Assembly: GCA_030824805.1 (NCBI GenBank) | Contig: JAPJRC010000055.1 | Coordinates: forward strand, 1 to 14,338 | Length of the DNA: 14,338 bases | Direction: 5' to 3' | Source of the DNA: Micavibrio sp. | Lineage (GTDB): Bacteria > Pseudomonadota > Alphaproteobacteria > Micavibrionales > Micavibrionaceae | Part shown: piece after piece, positions 7,716-13,323 of the stretch | Layout: every line of letters begins with the position of its first letter | Position numbering within the stretch: position 1 is the first letter of the stretch | Notes under the pieces: model-generated | Database searches by the model: none | Seen by the model: only the letters and a program-made list of their open reading frames with translations | What the model was told of the DNA's origin: nothing | Translations under genes and position numbers: made by a program

Positions 7716-8834
7716 ATGGGCCATTATATCCTTATTCTCAACACCGGGTCTTCCAGCGTCAAGTTTCGTGTTTTCGGCATGGAGGATAACCTGCCGCTCG
7801 TTGCCGGAGGAAAGGTGACGGATATCGGCACGACGCCTGCTTTTAAGGCAAGCAAAGAAACAGGGGGCGAGCATAAAGTCTCTCTGCCTGTAAACACATC
7901 CCATGCAGATTCCGTTAAGCTTATTTTGCAATGGCTGGCGGCAGAGGGAATATCTGCGCAGGATATAGCGGCGGCGGCACACAGGATTGTCCATGGCGGC
8001 GACCGGTATGTTGCCCCGATATTACTGGAACAGCAGTCGATGGATTATCTGCGTTCGCTTGCTCCCCTTGCGCCGCTGCACCAGCCGCACAACCTTTCTG
8101 GCATGGATATTTTTGCAAATGCTCTACCGAACGTTCCCCAATATGCCTGCTTTGATACCGCGTTCCATGCGGAACATGATGAAATGCGTGCATCCTTCGC
8201 CCTGCCTGCCAAAATTCGCAATAGAGGCGTTCGCCGCTACGGCTTTCACGGCTTGTCCTATGCCTGGGTTGCGCATTGCCTCAAGACAGATTACCCGCAT
8301 CTATCCGTTGCGCGCGTGGTGGCGGCGCATCTGGGAAACGGCGCCAGTCTTTGCGCGATCAAAAACATGAAAAGCGTTGATACAACGATGGGGATGACGG
8401 CGCTCGACGGACTGCCCATGGGAACGCGCAGCGGCGCGATTGATGCCGGCGCGGTATTTTACATGATAAACCATCTTGGGCTGGGCGCTGCTGAAACTGA
8501 ACGCATTCTTTATGAAGACTCCGGCCTGAAAGGACTGTCCGGAATTAGCAACGACGTTAAAACCCTATCGGAAAGCGAAGATGAACGTGCTGCCTTTGCT
8601 CTCGATTATTTCTGCCTGAAGACCGCACAAAACATCGCCGGAATGGCTGTAGCCATCGGCGGCATGGACGCGCTTGTTTTTACCGGCGGTATCGGTGAAT
8701 ATGCGCCGACGCTCCGCGACAAGATCATGGCGCATCTTTCCTTCATGCCGCGATTTGAACATCTTGTCATTGCCGCCAACGAAGAACGTGGCATGGCGCA
8801 GGATATTTTTAGAAAACTGAGAAAGGAATTGTGA
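7716..8834 (+). CDS. ackA: Acetate/propionate-family kinase
   Basis: The enzyme transfers phosphate between acyl phosphate and ADP, forming ATP and a short-chain acid, or runs in reverse for acid activation. At 372 residues it is somewhat shorter than the usual 390-400. The ASKHA-fold signatures are all visible: N9 in LNTGSSSVKF, RIVHGG, D147 in FDTAFH, RYGFHGLS, AHLGNGAS, R238 in GLPMGTRSGAIDAG, and E328 in TGGIGEY. Loss of activity is therefore not indicated. The gene starts one base after the hydratase/acyltransferase fusion and ends one base before the SDR gene. Given the PTA/PTB partner and the PHA genes, propionate or butyrate could be a substrate as well as acetate. Confidence 0.93.
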   Translation: MGHYILILNTGSSSVKFRVFGMEDNLPLVAGGKVTDIGTTPAFKASKETGGEHKVSLPVNTSHADSVKLILQWLAAEGISAQDIAAAAHRIVHGGDRYVAPILLEQQSMDYLRSLAPLAPLHQPHNLSGMDIFANALPNVPQYACFDTAFHAEHDEMRASFALPAKIRNRGVRRYGFHGLSYAWVAHCLKTDYPHLSVARVVAAHLGNGASLCAIKNMKSVDTTMGMTALDGLPMGTRSGAIDAGAVFYMINHLGLGAAETERILYEDSGLKGLSGISNDVKTLSESEDERAAFALDYFCLKTAQNIAGMAVAIGGMDALVFTGGIGEYAPTLRDKIMAHLSFMPRFEHLVIAANEERGMAQDIFRKLRKEL

Positions 8835-8835
8835 A

Positions 8836-9597
8836 ATGAGCGCAATAAATAAAAGATTTACAGGGCAGGTGGCCATTGTAACGGGCGCAGGTGCCGGCAT
8901 AGGTCTTGCGGCCGCTGAATTGTTTGCAAGAGAAGGCGCGAAAGTTATTGCTGTTGATATTATTGCGGATCGCTTGGATGCATTACAGAAAAAAGACCAA
9001 TCCGGAAATATTGTCACCTTGTGCGGAGATCTTTTAGAGGAAGATACGATCCGCGCCATTTTATCGCTTGCGAAGGGACAGGTCGATATTCTGGCCAACG
9101 TTGCGGGCATTATGGATGGATTCCTGCCTGCCGCAGAAGTGGACGATGCCACATGGGATCGCGTCATGGCTGTGAACGTGACCGGAATTATGCGTCTTTC
9201 TCGTACGGTGTTGCCGCTTATGGTGGCAACACGCAAGGGATCCATTGTCAATGTAGCATCTGTGGCGGGATTGCGCGGCAGTGTGGCTGGGGCGGCGTAT
9301 ACGACATCGAAACATGCCGTTATCGGCCTGACAAAAAGTACCGCCTTTATGTATGCAAAGGACGGAATTCGCGCAAATGTCGTTGCCCCTGGCGGCGTTA
9401 AAACCAGTATTGAAGCGCCATTCAAATCATCTTTGGCGCAAGAACGCATGTCGCCGATAATGCAGGCTGTCCTTCCGCCTATGGCAGAGTCGGAACAGGT
9501 TGCTGATGTTATCGGTTTTCTGGCCAGTGATGCAGCATCAAACATTAATGGTGATCTTGCCTTGCGATGGCGGATGGTCAGCAATCTAATGGAATAG
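8836..9597 (+). CDS. SDR-family NAD(P)H oxidoreductase with frameshifted C-terminus
   Basis: This is a classical short-chain dehydrogenase/reductase, similar in layout to FabG or 3-hydroxybutyrate dehydrogenases. The nucleotide-binding motif GAGAGIG is at residues 17-23, followed by NVAG, and the catalytic residues are S142, Y155 and K159. The frame shown gives 253 residues and ends in an atypical RWRMVSNLME tail. From 9557, the +1 frame encodes LPCDGGWSAI and then a stop at 9587-9589, which is the normal SDR ending after NGD. The present sequence is therefore short by two bases (or has gained one) at about 9553-9557. It is either a real mutation or a base-calling error. Such a C-terminus helps form the substrate pocket and subunit contacts, so activity may be impaired. 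The exact substrate is unknown; a 3-oxoacyl or 3-hydroxyacyl compound fits the neighbourhood. Confidence 0.88.
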   Translation: MSAINKRFTGQVAIVTGAGAGIGLAAAELFAREGAKVIAVDIIADRLDALQKKDQSGNIVTLCGDLLEEDTIRAILSLAKGQVDILANVAGIMDGFLPAAEVDDATWDRVMAVNVTGIMRLSRTVLPLMVATRKGSIVNVASVAGLRGSVAGAAYTTSKHAVIGLTKSTAFMYAKDGIRANVVAPGGVKTSIEAPFKSSLAQERMSPIMQAVLPPMAESEQVADVIGFLASDAASNINGDLALRWRMVSNLME

Positions 9598-9610
9598 GAG
9601 GGGCTTCCCT

Positions 9611-10357
9611 ATGAAAGGTTTGATTGTCGGTCTTGCCAATGACCAGTCAATTGCGTGGGGCTGCGCGAAGGCTTTTCGGGCGCAGGGGGCGGATCTCGCC
9701 ATTACATGGCTGAATGAAAAAACGAAGGTTTTTATTGAGCCGTTGGCGCAAGAAGTATCCGCGCCGATATTCCTGCCGCTGGACGTCACGGATGAAACGC
9801 AGATGGACGCTGTCTTTGCGGAGATTGCGGCGCAATGGGGAAAGCTTGATTTCATCCTGCATTCCATCGCCTTTGCGCCCAGGGAAGATTTGCAAGGCCG
9901 CATCACGGATTGCTCGGTGGAAGGGTTCAAGACGGCAATGGATATATCCTGCCACTCCCTGATCCGGCTGGCCCGCCGGGCGGAACCTCTGATGGAGAAG
10001 GGAGGATCAATCCTGACGATGAGTTATTATGGCGCAGAAAAAGCGATTGAGAATTATAATTTGATGGGGCCTGTCAAGGCGGCTCTGGAATCCTCAGTGC
10101 GCTATCTGGCGCGCGATCTGGGTGTAAAGAATATCCGCATCAATGTGCTGTCTCCCGGCCCCGTAAAAACCCGCGCCGCTTCCGGTTTAAGTCATTTTGA
10201 TGCGCTGATGGAAAAAGCCGCCGCCAATGCACCTATCCGTAGCCTTGTGTCCATCGAGCAAATCGGAGAAGCAGCGGCATTCCTTGTCTCGGACAAGGCT
10301 AAAAACATTACAGGCCAGACGATTTACGTTGACAACGGATATAATACGATAGGATAG
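9611..10357 (+). CDS. fabI: FabI-type enoyl-ACP (or enoyl-CoA) reductase
   Basis: The 248-residue protein is a divergent SDR of the FabI class, reducing trans-2-enoyl thioesters with NADH or NADPH. Evidence is the opening GLIVGLANDQSIAWGCAKAF, the segment Y139-YGAEKAIEN-Y149-NLMGPV-K156 that aligns with E. coli FabI Y146/Y156/K163, and the ending GQTIYVDNGYNTIG. A strong ribosome binding site (AGGAGGGG, about 9597-9604) precedes the ATG. It is the last gene of the plus-strand cluster. Being next to a hydratase and acyl-kinase genes rather than fatty-acid synthesis genes, it may be a second FabI copy acting on crotonyl-CoA-like substrates. That is inference; a housekeeping role is not excluded. 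Confidence 0.92.
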   Translation: MKGLIVGLANDQSIAWGCAKAFRAQGADLAITWLNEKTKVFIEPLAQEVSAPIFLPLDVTDETQMDAVFAEIAAQWGKLDFILHSIAFAPREDLQGRITDCSVEGFKTAMDISCHSLIRLARRAEPLMEKGGSILTMSYYGAEKAIENYNLMGPVKAALESSVRYLARDLGVKNIRINVLSPGPVKTRAASGLSHFDALMEKAAANAPIRSLVSIEQIGEAAAFLVSDKAKNITGQTIYVDNGYNTIG

Positions 10358-10456
10358 CTTCGGCAGTTCCCCTATAGGCATATCCATATAAAATCTCCCC
10401 CTTGAACCTCTAGTGGCTATAGGTTCTATACTACGATACTAAAATGGAGAAGGTCT
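10358..10456. other. Spacer after fabI
   Basis: Between the fabI stop and the ATPase remnant there is no convincing intrinsic terminator, only weak dyads near TATAGG. The metal-sensor promoter at 10402-10432 and its leader occupy most of the spacer. Read-through from the ten-gene cluster into the IS region therefore looks possible, apart from the hairpin at 10561-10606. Confidence 0.5.
10402..10432 (+). promoter_or_regulatory. MerR-family metal-sensor promoter (CadR/PbrR/ZntR-like)
   Basis: A -35 TTGAAC (10402-10407) and a -10 TATACT (10427-10432) are 19 bases apart. This overlong spacer is characteristic of promoters that MerR-family activators untwist. The spacer carries the dyad GAACCTCTAG (10404-10413), TGG, CTATAGGTTC (10417-10426), matching at 9 of 10 positions. 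The CTCTAGTGGCTATAGG core resembles, from memory, CadR and PbrR operators. It therefore probably responded to cadmium, lead or zinc through a regulator not encoded here. The leader to the ATG at 10457 is short, with GGAG at 10446-10449 as ribosome binding site. The promoter now reads only into a gene remnant and the IS. Confidence 0.75.
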
Positions 10457-10503
10457 ATGAGCGAATCACAATCAGTCAAAATCAATTTTCGTGTGGAAGG
10501 CAT
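10457..10503 (+). pseudogene. 5' remnant of a heavy-metal P-type ATPase gene (probable)
   Basis: After the metal-type promoter and a good ribosome binding site, an ATG opens a frame reading MSESQSVKINFRVEG followed by AT, the first two bases of the next codon. It then runs into the IS end. Zinc/cadmium/lead-exporting P1B ATPases of proteobacteria commonly begin with FRVEGMDCASC, the start of an N-terminal heavy-metal-binding domain. The break falls exactly inside the Met codon expected before the metal-binding cysteines. The frame continues into the IS to a stop at 10583-10585, giving a 42-residue chimera without cysteine ligands in the right place. A copper-type ATPase or another HMA-domain protein is the alternative. 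Only about 16 codons support the call, together with the promoter. Confidence 0.6.
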
Positions 10504-10530
10504 TGGTCAACCCCCATTTCAGAGTCCACC
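10504..10530. repeat. Left terminal inverted repeat of the IS
   Basis: The outer part reads TGGTCAACCCCC and the inner part GAGTCCACC, separated by ATTTCA. It pairs with the repeat at 11752-11779, with identical CCCCC and GAGTCCACC blocks, one length difference and several mismatches. Similarity continues weakly inward (AAGT, ATCC). The orfB stop (10519-10521) lies inside it. Confidence 0.7.
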
Positions 10531-11397
10531 TTTTAAGTTACAATCCTGCGTCACTGGCGGCATAAAAGAAGGGGCTGGAGCGTAAGCGCAGGCCCCTTCT
10601 TTTATGCGGGCCTGCGGGGCGGGCGGTTTATAGCCCAGGCTGGTGTGCGGGCGGATGTGATTGTAGTGATGCCGCCACTGTTCCAGAATGACCTGCGCTT
10701 CCTTCAGCGTATGGAAAGTCTCGCCGTTCAGGCATTCATCGCGCAGGCGGCCATTGAAGCTCTCATTATACCCGTTCTCCCACGGGCTGCCCGGCTCGAT
10801 ATACAGCGTCTTGATGCCCAGCTTCGGCAGCCAGTTCCTGATCGACTTCGCCGTAAATTCTGAACCGTTATCAGACCGTATATGATCGGGAATGCCGCGC
10901 GTGATAAATAGGTCCGTCAGCACGTCCATGACGTCGTCCGCCCTCAGGCTGTAGCCCGTGCGCAAGGACAGGCACTCCCGCGTATATTCATCGACCACCG
11001 TCAATGTCCTGATTTTCGTGCCGTCCTTTAACCGCTCCGCCACGAAGTCATACGCCCATACATGGTTCGGCCAGCACGGACGCAGCCGGATGCAGGAGCC
11101 GTCGTTTAAATACAGCCGGCCTTTCTTCTTATGTTTTTGCGGCACTTTAAGACCCTCGCGCCGCCAGATGCGCTCCACCCGCTTGTGATTGACGCGCCAG
11201 CCTTCCACGCGCAGCAGGGCCGTAATCCGTTTGTAGCCATACCGCCCGTAGCGCGTGGCGAGCCTGATAATCGTGGCGGTCAACGCGGCCTCATCATCCG
11301 GGCGCACAGGCTGGCGGCGTTGCTGGCCCCGGCTCTGGCCGATCGCCCTGCACGCACGCCGTTCCGTCACGCCCAGCTTCTGCTGCACATAAATCAC
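10519..11397 (-). CDS. IS3-family transposase OrfB (DDE catalytic subunit)
   Basis: This is the catalytic part of the transposase: an N-terminal helix-turn-helix region (HTH_21-like, with YGYKRITALLRVEGWRVN) followed by an rve integrase core. The DDE triad is visible as D117 in WAYDF, D176 in RSDNGSEF and E212 in PWENGYNESFNGRLRDE, with 35 residues between the last two as expected. The listed frame starts at GTG (11397). The frame is open further upstream to the frameshift site, so the active protein is probably the OrfAB fusion of about 394 residues made by -1 slippage. The C-terminus runs into the left inverted repeat. No internal stop or frameshift is seen, so the transposase looks intact. 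Confidence 0.92.
   Translation of the reverse strand: MIYVQQKLGVTERRACRAIGQSRGQQRRQPVRPDDEAALTATIIRLATRYGRYGYKRITALLRVEGWRVNHKRVERIWRREGLKVPQKHKKKGRLYLNDGSCIRLRPCWPNHVWAYDFVAERLKDGTKIRTLTVVDEYTRECLSLRTGYSLRADDVMDVLTDLFITRGIPDHIRSDNGSEFTAKSIRNWLPKLGIKTLYIEPGSPWENGYNESFNGRLRDECLNGETFHTLKEAQVILEQWRHHYNHIRPHTSLGYKPPAPQARIKEGACAYAPAPSFMPPVTQDCNLKGGL
10561..10606. terminator. Strong hairpin in the IS left end, possible bidirectional terminator
   Basis: CATAAAAGAAGGGGC (10561-10575) and GCCCCTTCTTTTATG (10592-10606) form a perfect 15-base inverted repeat with a 16-base loop. The GC-rich part of the stem, with T-rich sequence on its 3' side in both directions, resembles a bidirectional intrinsic terminator. 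It lies inside the last codons of orfB. It could stop transcription entering the IS from the metal promoter. It could instead be a structural element for transposition. Confidence 0.5.
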
Positions 11398-11423
11398 AGC
11401 CTCACGCCGCCGCTGCGGGCTGC

Positions 11424-11702
11424 TCAGTACTTTCCCGTCGTGACTTCCTTCAGTATCAGATTATCCAACGTCAGGTCCGCCACAGCCCGTTTAAGGCGTG
11501 CGTTCTCCTGCTCAAGATCTTTCATCCGCCGCGCCTGATCAAGGCCCAGACCGCCATATTCCTTGCGCCAGCGATAATAGGTGTTCGCCGTAACCCCGAT
11601 CTCCCGCAGCACTTCCTCCATGCTGCACCCACGGCCCACCATAACCTCAGCCTGCCGCAGGTGACCTATGATCTGCTCCGATGTGTAACGCTTGCGCGCC
11701 AT
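11424..11702 (-). CDS. IS3-family OrfA (helix-turn-helix DNA-binding protein)
   Basis: The 92-residue protein begins MARKRYTSEQIIGHLRQAE and has the IS3 OrfA helix-turn-helix (CSMEEVLREIGVTANTYYRWRKEYGGL). A leucine-zipper-like segment, LEQENARLKRAVADLTLDNLILKE, serves oligomerisation. It binds the terminal repeats and, fused to OrfB, directs transposition. It ends at a TGA immediately after the slippery heptamer. Its sequence type is closest to the IS407 group as far as I can judge. Confidence 0.92.
   Translation of the reverse strand: MARKRYTSEQIIGHLRQAEVMVGRGCSMEEVLREIGVTANTYYRWRKEYGGLGLDQARRMKDLEQENARLKRAVADLTLDNLILKEVTTGKY
11430..11436 (-). promoter_or_regulatory. -1 ribosomal frameshift heptamer joining orfA to orfB
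   Basis: On the coding (minus) strand the heptamer is G GGA AAG in the orfA frame, a regular X XXY YYZ slippery sequence. Only TAC then separates it from the orfA stop TGA. A one-base backward slip puts the ribosome into the frame AAA GTA CTG AGC, which stays open into orfB. Confidence 0.65.
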
Positions 11703-11751
11703 ACCCGATCCTCCTGTAAATTGTCCATAAACTAGCCGGATTCACTTTCCG

Positions 11752-11779
11752 GGTGGACTCATTTATAGGGGGTGGCTCA
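11752..11779. repeat. Right terminal inverted repeat of the IS
   Basis: Read inward from 11779 on the minus strand it begins TGAGCCACCCCC, then TATAAAT, then GAGTCCACC, matching the left repeat blocks. Upstream of orfA the sequence also holds the presumed promoter of the transposase genes. No clear hexamers were assigned. Confidence 0.7.
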
Positions 11780-12168
11780 ATAATGCGTCCAAATTTCTTT
11801 TCCTTCATCGACGGAACAACCGCCCGGGACATATTAAAGCAGGAATTCAGGTTGGTTGTGATAACATCTGTCCATTCTTCCACGGTCATCTTATGAATGG
11901 TTTTATCACGGAGAATACCGGCGTTGTTGACGAGGACTTCGACAGTGCCTAGTTCCTGCTCAATCTTATGAACCCCATTCAGGCAGGCTTGTGCATCCCG
12001 CACATCCCATTTATAAGCAGGAATTCCCGTCGCGTTGGTGAAAGCCTGTGCCTGTTCATCGTTACGATTATAATTTACGGCGACTTTATACCCACTCTTT
12101 TGAAAAGATGCTGCTGTCGCAGCTCCAATTCCTGTGGTTGCACCAGTGATTAATACAATACGCGACAC
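11780..12168 (-). pseudogene. phaB: Acetoacetyl-CoA reductase (PhaB-like), truncated by the IS
   Basis: This SDR would reduce acetoacetyl-CoA to (R)-3-hydroxybutyryl-CoA, the PHB monomer. The remaining 129 or so residues show GATTGIG, the PhaB-typical GIPAYKWDVRD, VLVNNAGILRDKTIHKMTVEEW, TTNLNSCFNMSR and KKFGRII, and then stop resembling the family at the IS edge. About 110-115 residues are lost, including the catalytic Ser, Tyr and Lys, so no activity is expected. The reading frame runs into the IS to a stop at 11647-11649, giving a 173-residue chimera. It starts at GTG (12166-12168) with a GGAAA-type ribosome binding site, 20 bases after the permease gene, and so belongs to the ABC transporter operon. 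Confidence 0.85.
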
Positions 12169-12188
12169 AATAATTTCCTTTCTGTTTG

Positions 12189-13316
12189 TTAACCTTGCCG
12201 TCCAAGAAAGCTGCGAAAGCGCAGCGTGCTGTAGACAAAGAGCATTAACCCTACGACTGTAACCATGACCATTTCAGGCCAGACGATGGACAATCCCGCA
12301 TCACGGAACAAGATGGCCTGCGCCAATTTGATGTAATTGGTTGAGGGGACCAAGCTCATGATTTTTTGTAGAATTTCCGGCATGCTTTCGAGCGGCGTCA
12401 AGCCGCCTGAGAGCAGGTTCATAGGAAGAACGATCAGAATAAAAAGCAGGCCCATTTGCGGCATCGAGCGCGCAATCGTTCCCAAGAACAGGCCTAGCCC
12501 CGTGGTGAAAAACAGGTAAAGAGCCGTAGCGCACAGGAACAGGGTAATGGATCCGTTAATTTCAACGCCAATCCACTGCCGGATTGTGAGTTGAATGCAT
12601 AAGAACGCCGCCAGGAGGATAACCGCGCCGTTCGCGAGCACCTTTGACAGAACGATTTCAAGCGCAGTCACAGGCATCACGAGCAAATGTTCAATGGTGC
12701 CGCGTTCGCGCTCGCGCAGAAGGGCCGCGCCGGTCAGGAGAACAGCCAGCATGGTGATGTTCTGGATCATGCCGGTGATGGAAGAAAACCATGCTGTATT
12801 ACGCCCCTGATTGAAGGAGTAGCGCACGATCAGATCGACGGGTGGCTGCGCGGCGGTTTGCATGTTGAAATACCGCGCCAGTTCCTGCTGGAGGATAGTC
12901 TGGATGTAGCCTGCTCCGATTTGTGCCTGACCTATAATGGTCGCGTCGATCAAGAGCTGTACGCTGACGTTTTTTCCTGCGCGCAAATCGGCTTCCATGC
13001 GGGTGGGAAAATGAAGGACAAAGCTATACTGGGCCGATTCCAGACCTGTCTCCGCCTCGTTCTGCGAGATGCTGGCGACGTTACCGAAATAAGGCGGCAT
13101 GAACGCGTCGGCAAAGCGCATGGAAAGAGGGGATCGGTCTTCATCGACAATCCCGATGGAGGCTTTTCTGAGATCGGTGGATGTCCCCTTAGCCTGAGAA
13201 TAGAGAGAAAAGGAAAAAGCAAAGACGATAAAGGCCATCAAGACCGTATCGAAGATCAGCGATTGCCATTCCTTGCGGCAAAGATAGGCGATGTTCGAGA
13301 AAGAGGGGAGGCGCAT
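12189..13316 (-). CDS. ABC-2-type transporter permease, YhhJ-like
   Basis: The 375-residue inner-membrane protein has one N-terminal transmembrane helix (about residues 22-40), a large extracytoplasmic domain (about 45-175) and a C-terminal block of about five helices. The cytoplasmic loop LLRERERGTIEHLLVMPV is typical of ABC-2 permeases that couple to an ATPase. It resembles E. coli YhhJ, which is encoded next to RbbA. Its ATG is seven bases after the stop of the upstream permease gene and an AGGAGG lies nearby. The two permeases probably pair as a half-transporter dimer and export an unknown substrate, with an HlyD-type adaptor expected outside the window. Confidence 0.9.
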   Translation of the reverse strand: MRLPSFSNIAYLCRKEWQSLIFDTVLMAFIVFAFSFSLYSQAKGTSTDLRKASIGIVDEDRSPLSMRFADAFMPPYFGNVASISQNEAETGLESAQYSFVLHFPTRMEADLRAGKNVSVQLLIDATIIGQAQIGAGYIQTILQQELARYFNMQTAAQPPVDLIVRYSFNQGRNTAWFSSITGMIQNITMLAVLLTGAALLRERERGTIEHLLVMPVTALEIVLSKVLANGAVILLAAFLCIQLTIRQWIGVEINGSITLFLCATALYLFFTTGLGLFLGTIARSMPQMGLLFILIVLPMNLLSGGLTPLESMPEILQKIMSLVPSTNYIKLAQAILFRDAGLSIVWPEMVMVTVVGLMLFVYSTLRFRSFLGRQG

Positions 13317-13323
13317 GATCGTA

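Larger units (their letters stand above)
10504..11779 (-). mobile_element. IS3-family insertion sequence (IS407-like), about 1276 bases
   Basis: The element contains orfA and orfB on the minus strand, a frameshift site between them, and imperfect terminal inverted repeats starting with TG at both ends, as in IS3-family elements. Its length is normal for the family. By eye it is richer in GC than the flanking genes, which suggests recent arrival. The left flank (GCAT) and right flank (ATAA) are not identical, so no 3-4 base target duplication is visible. The left flank is the start of a probable metal ATPase gene and the right flank is the middle of a phaB-like gene. The insertion is therefore linked to a deletion, an inversion or an assembly join. 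Confidence 0.9.

Noticed and set aside
8565..9584. Long minus-strand frame (339 residues) opposite ackA and the SDR gene
   Set aside because: It spans the boundary of two well-supported genes on the other strand and shows no recognisable domain.
10516..10519. ATTT at 10516-10519 and ATTT at 11761-11764 as a target duplication
   Set aside because: The CCCCC blocks and the TG ends outside them are shared by both IS ends, so these ATTT copies lie inside the inverted repeats.
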